From: Bacteroidales bacterium UBA6340
Lineage (GTDB): Bacteria > Bacteroidota > Bacteroidia > Bacteroidales > Paludibacteraceae
DNA: 25,168 bases
Assembly: GCA_002440265.1 (NCBI GenBank)
Contig: DJSG01000081.1
Coordinates: 1 to 25,168, forward strand
Direction: 5' to 3'
The position numbers and the translations under genes were made by a program. Below, in pieces: positions 1 to 7,746 of this stretch (its first letter is position 1; each line of letters starts with the position of its first letter). The notes beneath the pieces are model-generated. The model ran no database searches. It was not told where the DNA came from and was given only the letters and a program-made list of their open reading frames with translations.

Positions 1-1431
1 GAGCGCAAACTGAAAGCCCTGAACCAGAAGATGCACGACGAAATGAAGATTGTTGTCGGGCAGCGTGTACAACTGGTTGCGGGACTGATTATGGCAGGAC
101 TGGGCGTGGCGGGTTCCGTATCGCCGCTACGCATAGAAGACCTGCGCGGTGAAAACAACACCGAGGACAACGACGGGCAGATTATCATGCGCAAGATAAA
201 GAACTACCTGCAAACCAAGCACCTGCCGCAAGAGAAAATACAGATGATTGTCAGTGTGCTGAGTGTGGTATTCTTGCACGCCAAACTGAACGAACCGCAC
301 AACGGGGAAACCGACCTGCATACGCTCTATGCGGACATCAAGCGCGACATAATCCCCTTTGTGTCAGGCGAATTGCACAATATCGACTTTACGGGGCGGC
401 TCTTCAATGTGCTGAACGAATGGGTGGATGTACCCGACGGCGCAAAGAATGATGTGGTGCTGACGCCGCGCTATGTAACCGAACTGATGGCACGACTCTG
501 CCGAGTAAACAAAGACAGTTATGTATGGGACTTTGCCACCGGTTCGGCGGGCTTCCTCATCTCGGCTATGCATCAAATGATTGATGATGCCAAAGCCACG
601 ATACAGAGTGCCGGCGAACTGCAGGAGAAAATCAACCACATCAAGATGGAGCAGTTGCTGGGTATCGAGAAACTGCCCGATGTGTATATGCTGGCGGTGC
701 TGAATATGATATTGATGAAAGACGGCAGTGCCAATATCATTCACGGCAACTCTCTGACCGAGTTTGACGGCAAATACGAGCAGGGTGAGCACCGCGGTGA
801 GCCTTTCCCCGCCAATGTGTTCCTGCTCAACCCGCCCTATTCGGCGGACGGCAAAGGGTTTGTATTCGTAGAAAAGGCACTCGGAATGATGAACCACGGC
901 GGCTATGCGGCGATACTGATACAGGAGAATGCAGGCAGCGGCAACGGACTGCCGTACACGGCACGTATCCTCGAGTGCAACACCCTGCTGGCATCCGTTA
1001 AGATGAGCGACATCTTCTGCGGAAAAGCCAGTGTGCAAACGGCTATTTACGTATTCCGTGTGGGTGTCCCGCACGACACCAAGAGCGTGGTGCGGTTTAT
1101 CGATTTCAGCGAGGACGGCTATACACGACAGAACCGCAAGAAATCGAGCCAGTCGGTAAACCTGCGCGATACCGACCATGCCAAGGAACGCTATGAGGAG
1201 ATAGCGAACATAGTGCGCTACGGGCGCGGAGTGGACGACGAATACCTTCATTATTACAAAGAAGCGTATGTGGAGGACACTATCACGCTCAAAGGCAACG
1301 ACTGGACGTACGGGCAGCACCGCAAAGTGAATACCGTACCCACGTACGAGGACTTTGCCAATACCGTCAAAGACTATTTGGCTTGGCGTGTGAGCGAAAT
1401 CATCAAGCAGGAGGACGGCTTGGGAAAATAG
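1..1431 (+). CDS. hsdM: N6-adenine DNA methylase of a type I-like (HsdM) or BcgI-like R-M system, 5' partial
   Basis: The frame is open from base 1, so the true start lies upstream; 476 codons are visible. The SAM-binding motif I region reads DFATGSAGF (near base 530) and the catalytic motif IV is NPPY (near 832), which place it among the gamma-class N6-adenine methylases of type I HsdM and BcgI-A type. A helical segment precedes the methylase core. In BcgI-type enzymes a nuclease domain sits N-terminal to the methylase; that part would be outside the window, so I cannot tell an HsdM from a fused R-M subunit. The gene ends GGA AAA TAG, and the specificity gene continues in the -1 frame across this stop (see the frameshift entry). 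No HsdR gene follows. Recognition as a DNA methylase is secure; the exact type is inferred. Confidence 0.88.
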   Translation, partial: ERKLKALNQKMHDEMKIVVGQRVQLVAGLIMAGLGVAGSVSPLRIEDLRGENNTEDNDGQIIMRKIKNYLQTKHLPQEKIQMIVSVLSVVFLHAKLNEPHNGETDLHTLYADIKRDIIPFVSGELHNIDFTGRLFNVLNEWVDVPDGAKNDVVLTPRYVTELMARLCRVNKDSYVWDFATGSAGFLISAMHQMIDDAKATIQSAGELQEKINHIKMEQLLGIEKLPDVYMLAVLNMILMKDGSANIIHGNSLTEFDGKYEQGEHRGEPFPANVFLLNPPYSADGKGFVFVEKALGMMNHGGYAAILIQENAGSGNGLPYTARILECNTLLASVKMSDIFCGKASVQTAIYVFRVGVPHDTKSVVRFIDFSEDGYTRQNRKKSSQSVNLRDTDHAKERYEEIANIVRYGRGVDDEYLHYYKEAYVEDTITLKGNDWTYGQHRKVNTVPTYEDFANTVKDYLAWRVSEIIKQEDGLGK

Positions 1432-2579
1432 ACCGCCCTCGCACGCTGCCAACCTGCGAGGGCGGATACAAGCCATTCAAAATAGGCGAGTTGTTTGAAA
1501 AGATTACAACTAAGCGATTAGGCATAAAAGTCGCAGATGTTAGCAAAAACAAAACAGATGAGCAAGATTTACCGGCACTGACTGCAGGTATTATCAATCA
1601 AGGTTTAGTAGGCTTTGTTTCACGCCAAAATGCTACTATACTTAAAAATGTAATTAGTGTTTCTGCCAATGGAGCCAATACCGGCGCAATGTTTTATCAG
1701 CCTCATGAGTTTACTGTTTTGCAAGATGGTTATGCGATAAGATTGAAAGGTTCTAATAATATAGGCGAGAAGGTATATCTGTATTTAATTGCTTGCCTAC
1801 AAAAAAGTGTACGAGGATTCTATGATTGGTCTAATAAAGCAGGTTGGGAGAAAATAAGACATTTAGAGGTAACTCTCCCCACTACTGCCACAGGCGACAT
1901 AGACTTTGCATTTATTGAAGAACGTGTGCGCGAACTTGAGGAGGAACGTGTGCGCGAACTTGAGGCCTATCTCAAAGCGGCAGGTTTCGAGGACTGCACA
2001 CTGAACGCCGCAGAATGCGAAGCACTATCTAATTTTTCAGGAGAAATACACACCAAAGAGTTCAAAATTAGTGAGTTGTTTGAATTGCACGGGAATCCGC
2101 AATTAAACAAAGACAGTTTTAGGTTTGGTAAAGATTCGGTATATCCCTATTTTACTCGCACGGTGTTTAACAACGGCATACTCGGGTATGTAGATTATTT
2201 GGATGATGAGCATTTAGTAAAAGGCAACTCCCTCGCTGTGGGAATGATGGGTATGCAGTTCTTCTATATGGAACATGATTTCTATGCAGGACAATTTACC
2301 AAAACGGCTTTTCCTAAGTTTTCTTGTTTCAATGAAACACTGGCACTTTGGTTCATTACATGGCTCAATAAATCAAGCAGAACATATAAAGATGTGTTGG
2401 TGCGTGATTTTGAAAAGACTTTTTACAATACAGACATTTCCCTCCCAATTACCGCTGACGGAGCCATAGACTATGCTTTTATGGAAACGGCTGTTCGGGC
2501 AATGGAGAAACAATGTATTGCCCGCCTCAAAGCCGCCTTTGCCCGCGAACACGAGGCGTATATGCAAGTGATTTCCTGA
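1383..2579 (+). CDS. hsdS: HsdS-like DNA specificity subunit with two target-recognition domains
   Basis: The protein has two related halves, each starting with a similar motif (FKIGELFEKI, then FKISELFEL). Each half is a target-recognition domain followed by a helical linker with an acidic/basic heptad look. This is the architecture of type I HsdS and BcgI-B specificity subunits, which choose the bipartite DNA site for the methylase. The start is a problem: the only usual start codon before the first domain is TTG at 1383, inside hsdM, giving a 49-nt overlap and an N-terminus unlike a normal one. No ATG or GTG in this frame follows the AGGAGG at 1409. The protein may therefore be made only as a C-terminal extension of the methylase by -1 frameshifting at 1422-1428. 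The DNA of the two TRDs is more AT-rich than hsdM, as expected for exchanged recognition domains. Confidence 0.82.
   Translation: MACERNHQAGGRLGKIDRPRTLPTCEGGYKPFKIGELFEKITTKRLGIKVADVSKNKTDEQDLPALTAGIINQGLVGFVSRQNATILKNVISVSANGANTGAMFYQPHEFTVLQDGYAIRLKGSNNIGEKVYLYLIACLQKSVRGFYDWSNKAGWEKIRHLEVTLPTTATGDIDFAFIEERVRELEEERVRELEAYLKAAGFEDCTLNAAECEALSNFSGEIHTKEFKISELFELHGNPQLNKDSFRFGKDSVYPYFTRTVFNNGILGYVDYLDDEHLVKGNSLAVGMMGMQFFYMEHDFYAGQFTKTAFPKFSCFNETLALWFITWLNKSSRTYKDVLVRDFEKTFYNTDISLPITADGAIDYAFMETAVRAMEKQCIARLKAAFAREHEAYMQVIS
1409..1465 (+). promoter_or_regulatory. Candidate programmed -1 ribosomal frameshift cassette at the hsdM/hsdS junction
   Basis: Seen directly: AGGAGG at 1409-1414; the heptamer GGGAAAA at 1422-1428, phased G GGA AAA in the hsdM frame and followed at once by the hsdM stop TAG (1429-1431); and a perfect 11-bp stem (1433-1443 with 1455-1465, 11-nt loop) starting 4 nt after the heptamer. 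A -1 slip would read GGG AAA ATA GAC and continue in the hsdS frame. This order (Shine-Dalgarno-like stimulator, X XXY YYZ site, stem-loop) is that of the known dnaX-type signals. The stem spacing is slightly short and the SD spacing is 7 nt rather than about 10. The alternatives are a fused gene split by a 1-nt indel, or a stem that is a chance or REP-like palindrome. Confidence 0.5.
1917..1964 (+). repeat. 24-bp in-frame tandem duplication in the central HsdS linker
   Basis: Two adjacent 8-codon units, 1917-1940 and 1941-1964, both encode EERVRELE. They differ only at the third base of the first codon (GAA/GAG). The repeat lies in the coiled-coil spacer between the two recognition domains. 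In type I enzymes such as EcoR124 the copy number of a short repeat at this place sets the spacing of the bipartite DNA site, so this is a likely site of specificity variation. Confidence 0.85.
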
Positions 2580-2654
2580 CCGGCGGCCTGAAGGTTGAGT
2601 TACAACATTATACATACAGAGTATCTATTCACCTTTATACAAATAGGATTTTGC

Positions 2655-2685
2655 TTGTAGGAACGGGATTTTTTGCGTACCTTTG
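2655..2685 (+). promoter_or_regulatory. Bacteroidetes-type promoter for the DEAD-box helicase
   Basis: The -7 element is TACCTTTG at 2678-2685 (consensus TAnnTTTG) and the -33 element is TTG at 2655-2657, with a 20-nt spacer. Transcription would start near 2692, about 18 nt before the helicase ATG at 2710. The helicase is therefore not dependent on the restriction genes. Confidence 0.7.
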
Positions 2686-2709
2686 TACGCTGAAAGAGAA
2701 TAGAGATTT

Positions 2710-3981
2710 ATGTATTTTGACGAATTAGCATTATCAGACGATGTATTAGATGCGCTGTGGGATATGCACTTTGATACGTGTACCCCCGTGCAGGAGAAGA
2801 CCATCCCCGTTATTCTGGAAGGGAAAGACGTTATCTCATGCGCCCAGACGGGCACGGGAAAGACGGCGGCATACATACTGCCCTTGCTGACCAACCTCGC
2901 CTACGACGACCACGACCCCGACAAACTGAACGCCATCATTATGGCTCCCACGCGCGAACTCGCGCAGCAGATCGACCAGCAGATGGAGGGATTCGGCTTC
3001 TATGTGCCGTTCTCGTCGGTGGCTATCTACGGCGGCAATGACGGCGGTGCGTGGGGTACGCAGGTTACAGGGTTGCAGAAAGGCGCAGACATCGTCATCG
3101 CCACACCCGGGCGGCTGCTCAGCCAGATGAACATATACGACATCGACTTCTCGGGTGTAAAATACTTTATCCTCGACGAGGCGGACCGTATGCTCGATAT
3201 GGGTTTCTATGACGACATTATGACCATCGTCAACCGCCTGCCCAAGGAGCGGCAGACCATCATGTTCTCCGCCACCATGCCCGACAAGATACGCCAGTTG
3301 GCACGTGCTATCATGCGCAACCCCGTGGAGGTGAAGATAGCCGTATCGCGTCCGCCAGAGACCATCCACCAGATGGCGGTGCAACTCTACGAGGCACAGA
3401 AACCCGCTATGGTGAAGCACCTGTTGGAGGGCAAGGGACTGAAGAAAGTAATTCTCTTTGTAAGCAAGAAGCAGAAAGTGCGCGACCTGACCCGCGCTTT
3501 GCGTGCGAAACATATAGACGCACGGGCGATGTACTCCGACCTTGAGCAAAAAGAGCGCGATGAGGTGATGCTGGATTTCCGCAATGGCAAAGTGGATGTA
3601 TTGGTGGCAACGGACATTATCTCGCGAGGGATAGATGTGGACGATATACCGCTGGTTATCAACTACGACGTACCCCGTGACGCGGAGGACTATGTCCACC
3701 GTATCGGCCGTACCGCCCGCGCGGAGAACAAAGGCGAGGCGGTTACATTGGTCAGCCCCGAGGACAAGCATTATTTTCAGAAGATAGAGCGTTTTCTCAA
3801 GAAAGACATAGAGCGTCTGCCTTTGCCCGAAGCCATAGGAGAGGCTCCTGATAGCAGTGTTTATGCCGCTTCCGGTGGTCACCGTCGCTCTTCCTCTTCC
3901 CGCAAAGGCTCTCCTCGCGGAGGTTCTAACGCCCGCAACCGCAAGCCCAAGACACCCCGCTCCGCCCCACCCAAGCAGTAA
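2710..3981 (+). CDS. DEAD-box ATP-dependent RNA helicase, RhlE-like
   Basis: This 423-aa cytoplasmic RNA helicase carries all the family motifs in order. There is an N-terminal Q-motif region (TPVQEKTIP), Walker A AQTGTGKT, APTRELAQQ, TPGRLL, the Walker B box DEAD, and SAT (FSATMP). The second RecA domain follows with VATDIISRGID and the arginine fingers in HRIGRTAR. The last 45 or so residues are a basic Ser/Arg/Gly/Pro tail that probably binds RNA, as in RhlE/CsdA-type proteins of Bacteroidetes. Such helicases unwind structured RNA in ribosome assembly, mRNA decay and cold growth; which of these applies cannot be read from the sequence. The ATG at 2710 follows a good promoter, which supports this start. 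Confidence 0.95.
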   Translation: MYFDELALSDDVLDALWDMHFDTCTPVQEKTIPVILEGKDVISCAQTGTGKTAAYILPLLTNLAYDDHDPDKLNAIIMAPTRELAQQIDQQMEGFGFYVPFSSVAIYGGNDGGAWGTQVTGLQKGADIVIATPGRLLSQMNIYDIDFSGVKYFILDEADRMLDMGFYDDIMTIVNRLPKERQTIMFSATMPDKIRQLARAIMRNPVEVKIAVSRPPETIHQMAVQLYEAQKPAMVKHLLEGKGLKKVILFVSKKQKVRDLTRALRAKHIDARAMYSDLEQKERDEVMLDFRNGKVDVLVATDIISRGIDVDDIPLVINYDVPRDAEDYVHRIGRTARAENKGEAVTLVSPEDKHYFQKIERFLKKDIERLPLPEAIGEAPDSSVYAASGGHRRSSSSRKGSPRGGSNARNRKPKTPRSAPPKQ

Positions 3982-4034
3982 CCCCGCCTTTTTACCACTG
4001 CACTTTACAAAATCAAACTTTACAAACTCCATTG

Positions 4035-4065
4035 TTGCATACATACCTGAAAATATGTAACTTTG
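4035..4065 (+). promoter_or_regulatory. Bacteroidetes-type promoter for the OPT transporter and aldolase genes
   Basis: The -7 element is TAACTTTG at 4058-4065 and the -33 element is TTG at 4035-4037, 20 nt apart. The predicted transcript start (about 4071) lies downstream of the TTG at 4063, so the OPT protein must begin at the ATG at 4096. Confidence 0.75.
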
Positions 4066-4095
4066 CAGGCTGAAACTAACAACAAGTACCCTATC

Positions 4096-6057
4096 ATGGA
4101 ACAGAAAGAGAAGATTCAACTGCCCGACAATGCGGCGCGCCCGCTCAAACCAGGCGAGAAGTACGAACCTATTTTGAAACCGCAGAACAACTACCCCGAG
4201 GTAACGCCCTACAGCGTCATTATGGGTGTGGTCATGGCGATAATCTTCTCAGCAGCAGCGGCTTATCTCGGCTTGAAAGTCGGACAGGTATTCGAAGCCG
4301 CTATCCCGATTGCCATTATCGCAGTGGGTCTCTCGTCGGCGTTAAGGCGCAAGAACGCCCTTGGCGAAAACGTTATCATCCAATCCATTGGCGCGTCCAG
4401 TGGCGTGATTGTGGCAGGGGCTATCTTCACTCTGCCCGCACTCTATATTCTTCAAGCCAAGTATCCGGACATCACGGTCAACTTTATGCAGGTCTTCCTG
4501 TCCTCGCTCTTGGGCGGCTGTCTGGGTATCCTGTTCCTGATACCCTTCCGCAAATACTTCGTGCAGGAGAAGCACGGCGAATACCCGTTCCCCGAAGCAA
4601 CGGCAACGACACAAGTGCTTGTGTCCGGCGAACAAGGCGGCAGCCAAGCCAAACCCCTTATCTGGGCAGCAGGAATCGGCGGTCTGTACGACTTCGCAGT
4701 CTCCACTTTCGGTCTGTGGACCGAGAGCCTCAGCACACGCATGACGGGCTGGGGCGAAGCCTTGGCGGCAAAGTTCAAACTGGTATTCTCTATCAATACG
4801 AGTGCTGCGGTATTGGGTCTGGGCTATATCATCGGACTCAAATACGCGGCTGTCATCTGCGCGGGCTCGTTCTTCGTATGGTGGGTGCTGCTGCCTCTGA
4901 TGGGTTCGCTGCCGGGTATGGAGAGTATGGATCCGCAACTGATGTTCACACAGTACGGGCGTAACATAGGCATCGGTGCCATCGCCATGGCAGGTATGAT
5001 TGGTATCGTCAAGAGTTGGGGTGTCATCAAGTCGGCAGTAGGACTGGCAGGCAAAGAACTGGGCGGCAAAGGCAAAGCCGTAGCGCAAGCCTCACTCCGC
5101 ACCGAGAAAGACTTGAGTATGAAATTCGTTGTCCTTGCCATTGCCGTAGCCTTGGCAATCACTTTCGTATTCTTCTGGGTGGGTGTGCTGCACAATTTCT
5201 GGCAGGCTGTGGTGGCTTTCCTTGTGGTAGCGGTTATCGCTTTCCTGTTTACTACGGTGGCGGCTAATGCCATTGCCATTGTGGGCAGCAATCCCGTGAG
5301 CGGTATGACGCTCATGACGCTGATTATTGCTTCTGTCATCTTCGTAGCGGTGGGTATGAAAGGTGCCAGCGGTATGGTAGGTGCCATGGTGATTGGCGGT
5401 GTGGTCTGCACGGCGTTGTCGATGGCGGGCGGTTTCATCACCGACCTCAAGATAGGATACTGGATTGGCACCACGCCCCGCAAACAGGAGACATGGAAAT
5501 TCCTCGGCACACTCGTGTCGGCTGCCACCGTGGGCGGTGTGATGATTGTGCTCAACAAGACCTATGGTTTCACAGGCGACAATGCCTTGGTTGCCCCGCA
5601 GGCTAACGCTATGGCAGCAGTCATTGAGCCACTGATGTCGGGACAAGGCGCACCGTGGATGCTCTACCTCGCAGGGGCTGTGTTAGCCCTGCTGCTCAAC
5701 CAACTGGGAGTACCTGTACTGCCTTTCGCACTCGGTATGTTTATTCCCTTGCACCTCAACACGCCGCTGTTGGTAGGTGGTGCTATCTCATGGCTGGTAA
5801 GCCGCAAACGCGAGAAAGACGGCGACCGTGCCGAAGAGTTGGCACAGAAGCGCAACGAGAAAGGCACCCTCGTGGCGTCGGGCTTCATTGCAGGTGGTGC
5901 ACTGATGGGTGTAGTGAGTGCTGTCATCAAGTTCTGCGGAGCCGACTGCTACCTCACCGCATGGGCCGGCAGCAATGGTGCCGCCATCGTCGGCATCGCA
6001 GCATACCTGTTGCTGATAGCGTACTTCATTATGGCAAGCAAAAGAATAACTAAATAA
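4096..6057 (+). CDS. OPT-family oligopeptide transporter
   Basis: This 653-aa inner-membrane protein has about 14-16 hydrophobic segments, beginning near residue 35. It carries OPT landmarks: NPVSGMTLMTL in the middle, DLKIGYWIGTTPRKQ after it, and LPFALGMFIPL near the C-terminus. OPT proteins import short peptides, or metal-chelate complexes in some branches, by proton-coupled transport. The prokaryotic branch is poorly characterised, so the substrate is not known. The ATG at 4096 is chosen because an upstream in-frame TTG lies inside the promoter -7 box. The aldolase gene starts 26 nt after the stop with no promoter visible between, so the two are probably cotranscribed. Confidence 0.93.
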   Translation: MEQKEKIQLPDNAARPLKPGEKYEPILKPQNNYPEVTPYSVIMGVVMAIIFSAAAAYLGLKVGQVFEAAIPIAIIAVGLSSALRRKNALGENVIIQSIGASSGVIVAGAIFTLPALYILQAKYPDITVNFMQVFLSSLLGGCLGILFLIPFRKYFVQEKHGEYPFPEATATTQVLVSGEQGGSQAKPLIWAAGIGGLYDFAVSTFGLWTESLSTRMTGWGEALAAKFKLVFSINTSAAVLGLGYIIGLKYAAVICAGSFFVWWVLLPLMGSLPGMESMDPQLMFTQYGRNIGIGAIAMAGMIGIVKSWGVIKSAVGLAGKELGGKGKAVAQASLRTEKDLSMKFVVLAIAVALAITFVFFWVGVLHNFWQAVVAFLVVAVIAFLFTTVAANAIAIVGSNPVSGMTLMTLIIASVIFVAVGMKGASGMVGAMVIGGVVCTALSMAGGFITDLKIGYWIGTTPRKQETWKFLGTLVSAATVGGVMIVLNKTYGFTGDNALVAPQANAMAAVIEPLMSGQGAPWMLYLAGAVLALLLNQLGVPVLPFALGMFIPLHLNTPLLVGGAISWLVSRKREKDGDRAEELAQKRNEKGTLVASGFIAGGALMGVVSAVIKFCGADCYLTAWAGSNGAAIVGIAAYLLLIAYFIMASKRITK

Positions 6058-6083
6058 TAAACAACAAGTTAAAGTCTGATTTT

Positions 6084-7085
6084 ATGGTAAGTTACAAAGA
6101 ACTCGGTCTGGTGAACACCCGTGAGATGTTCGCCAAGGCAATCAAAGGCGGATATGCTATTCCAGCCTTCAACTTCAACAACATGGAGCAACTCCAGGCT
6201 ATCATCAAGGCTTCGGCTGAGACCAAGAGCCCCGTTATCCTCCAGGTATCCAAAGGCGCACGCCAATATGCCAACGAGACCCTGCTCCGCTATATGGCAC
6301 AGGGTGCAGTGGAATACGCCAAAGAACTCGGTTGGGAGCACCCGCAGATTGTGCTTCACCTTGACCACGGAGACAGTTTCGAACTCTGCAAGAGTTGCGT
6401 GGACTTCGGCTTCTCGAGCGTGATGATTGACGGTAGTGCACTGCCCTACGAGGAGAACATCGCGCTGACCCGCAAGGTGGTTGACTACGCTCACCAATAT
6501 GATGTTCCTGTAGAGGCAGAACTCGGTGTGCTGGCAGGTGTAGAAGACGAGGTATCCGCAGAGGAGAGCCACTACACCAAACCCGAAGAGGTTATCGACT
6601 TTTCGAGCCGTACGGGCTGCGACTCATTGGCTATCTCTATCGGTACCAGCCACGGTGCATACAAGTTCAAACCCGAACAGTGCACGGTTGACCCGAAGAC
6701 CGGTCGCCTGATTCCTCCTCCATTGGCATTTGATGTATTGGATGCTGTGATGGAGAAACTGCCGGGCTTCCCGATTGTACTCCACGGCTCGTCCAGTGTT
6801 CCGCAAGAGTATGTGGATATGATTAACAAATACGGAGGCAAACTAGAGGCTGCCGTTGGTATTCCTGAGGACCAACTCCGCAAGGCTGCCAAGAGTGCTG
6901 TCTGCAAAATTAACATTGACTCTGACAGCCGTCTGGCATTTACTGCTGCTGTCCGTAAGGTACTTTGGGAGAAACCCGCAGAGTTCGACCCCCGCAAGTA
7001 CTGCGGTCCTGCACGCGACCTCATGGAGCAACTCTACAAGCACAAAATCATCAACGTGCTCGGCTCCGACGGCAAAGCAGAATAA
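6084..7085 (+). CDS. fba: Class II (zinc-dependent) fructose-bisphosphate aldolase
   Basis: This 333-aa cytoplasmic enzyme cleaves fructose 1,6-bisphosphate to dihydroxyacetone phosphate and glyceraldehyde 3-phosphate in glycolysis, and runs the reverse in gluconeogenesis. Class II features are clear: HLDHGDS at residues 92-98, with the catalytic Asp94 and zinc ligand His95; the conserved ELGVLAGVED; His190 in ISIGTSHGAYKF; His234 in VLHGSSSVP; and the phosphate-binding KINIDSDSRLAFT region. The length matches the Bacteroidetes type. The gene is followed by a strong intrinsic terminator, so it ends the transcript that begins upstream of the OPT gene. Confidence 0.96.
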   Translation: MVSYKELGLVNTREMFAKAIKGGYAIPAFNFNNMEQLQAIIKASAETKSPVILQVSKGARQYANETLLRYMAQGAVEYAKELGWEHPQIVLHLDHGDSFELCKSCVDFGFSSVMIDGSALPYEENIALTRKVVDYAHQYDVPVEAELGVLAGVEDEVSAEESHYTKPEEVIDFSSRTGCDSLAISIGTSHGAYKFKPEQCTVDPKTGRLIPPPLAFDVLDAVMEKLPGFPIVLHGSSSVPQEYVDMINKYGGKLEAAVGIPEDQLRKAAKSAVCKINIDSDSRLAFTAAVRKVLWEKPAEFDPRKYCGPARDLMEQLYKHKIINVLGSDGKAE

Positions 7086-7111
7086 TTGCGCTTTCCGTTG
7101 TATTTTCTATG

Positions 7112-7147
7112 GAGACTGCCTGCAATGTGTCAGGCAGTCTCTTTTTT
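7112..7147 (+). terminator. Rho-independent terminator after fba
   Basis: A perfect 11-bp stem (7112-7122 with 7131-7141, arms GAGACTGCCTG and CAGGCAGTCTC) has an 8-nt loop and is followed directly by six T residues (7142-7147). It lies 26 nt past the fba stop. Confidence 0.93.
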
Positions 7148-7181
7148 ATAATGCATTATACAAGTACGCCCCTGCTCTGCT

Positions 7182-7259
7182 ACCAAATCGATTAGAAACG
7201 GGCGGATACTCATTCTCCGCAATGGCAAAACTTATAACATCGTGGGTGTAGAAATGTAG
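7182..7259 (+). pseudogene. Orphan C-terminal tail of a secreted Bacteroidales protein (gene remnant)
   Basis: In this frame the sequence reads TKSIRNGRILILRNG followed by KTYNIVGVEM and a TAG stop. This matches, from family knowledge, the conserved end of many Bacteroidales secreted proteins with a type IX-like sorting tail (an RNG-x-ILI-RNGKTYN-x-x-G pattern). There is no body of a gene: an in-frame TAA sits at about 7148, directly against the fba terminator. It is best read as the last few dozen codons of a gene lost by deletion. The call rests on motif recall and not on an alignment. Confidence 0.5.
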
Positions 7260-7304
7260 CACATTACGGCTAAAATTCCGATTAAGTGTCTCACTTTTTC
7301 ACAC

Positions 7305-7334
7305 CACCGCACCTTCACTGACGAAGGTGCGGTG
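7305..7334. repeat. Perfect 12-bp stem-loop without a T tract
   Basis: CACCGCACCTTC (7305-7316) pairs with GAAGGTGCGGTG (7323-7334) around a 6-nt loop. Neither strand has a U-run after it, so it is not a standard terminator. The surrounding 7260-7440 holds no gene that I can support. Confidence 0.7.
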
Positions 7335-7440
7335 ACCTCTGTATCAAGAAATATCATTCTACTAAGGTTTTAATGGGGCACATCGGCAATTTGTGGAGCC
7401 ATTATACCCAAATTAAGATGGCGAATTGCAGGAAAATACA

Positions 7441-7591
7441 GTTTTGGGAAAAATGCAGGAAAATGGCGAAAAAATGAAGATTTTTTGGTATTGAGCATCA
7501 ATGAGTTACAATCCGAAAATGCAAAATGAGCCTTTTCTGCGAAAAAACGAAAATAGATTTGGATTTTTGACGATTTTGTATTATCTTTGTA
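7441..7591 (+). repeat. Dispersed promoter-bearing repeat, copy A (upstream of gyrB)
   Basis: About 150 bp that recurs in inverted orientation at 22389-22540. Over the last 91 bp (7501-7591) I count 9 mismatches by eye, about 90% identity; the 5' part is more diverged, with one 1-nt gap. Similarity stops right after the -7 promoter box at its 3' end. Of seven codon changes in the short open frame inside it, six change the residue, so conservation seems to be at DNA level and not for a peptide. Confidence 0.8.
7558..7589 (+). promoter_or_regulatory. gyrB distal promoter (P1), inside the dispersed repeat
   Basis: The -33 element is TTTG at 7558-7561 and the -7 element is TATCTTTG at 7582-7589, 20 nt apart, matching the Bacteroidetes consensus. 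The start would be near 7596, leaving a leader of about 150 nt before gyrB. Confidence 0.72.
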
Positions 7592-7664
7592 GTACCGTTT
7601 GAGAAGGACATGGAAAGCCCGTGAGACATGTTTGAATGGAGCGGAAAGGACAAAGGGCAAAGTA

Positions 7665-7695
7665 TTGCAGATTTGCGAAAAAAGTTGTACCTTTG
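7665..7695 (+). promoter_or_regulatory. gyrB proximal promoter (P2)
   Basis: The -33 element is TTG at 7665-7667 and the -7 element is TACCTTTG at 7688-7695, spacer 20 nt, predicted start near 7702. It is the second of two tandem promoters for the gyrB operon. dacB has the same P1/P2 arrangement. Confidence 0.7.
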
Positions 7696-7746
7696 CAGGC
7701 TTTTGATAGCGTTTAACAAATAGTAAAATCACATAGTGAAGATATA

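Noticed and set aside
4063..4095. TTG at 4063 as start of the OPT transporter
   Set aside because: It lies inside the promoter -7 box and upstream of the predicted transcript start; the ATG at 4096 gives a normal N-terminus.
2836..4119. Antisense frame of 427 codons over the DEAD-box gene
   Set aside because: Shadow of a secure gene; it also covers the OPT promoter.
7305..7334. Stem-loop as a terminator
   Set aside because: No T run follows on either strand, and a clear terminator already sits at 7112-7147.
7370..7732. Minus-strand ORF of 120 codons, with a similar peptide at 22449-22643 (+)
   Set aside because: Their similarity comes from the shared DNA repeat; most codon differences change residues, and copy A carries the gyrB promoters on the other strand.
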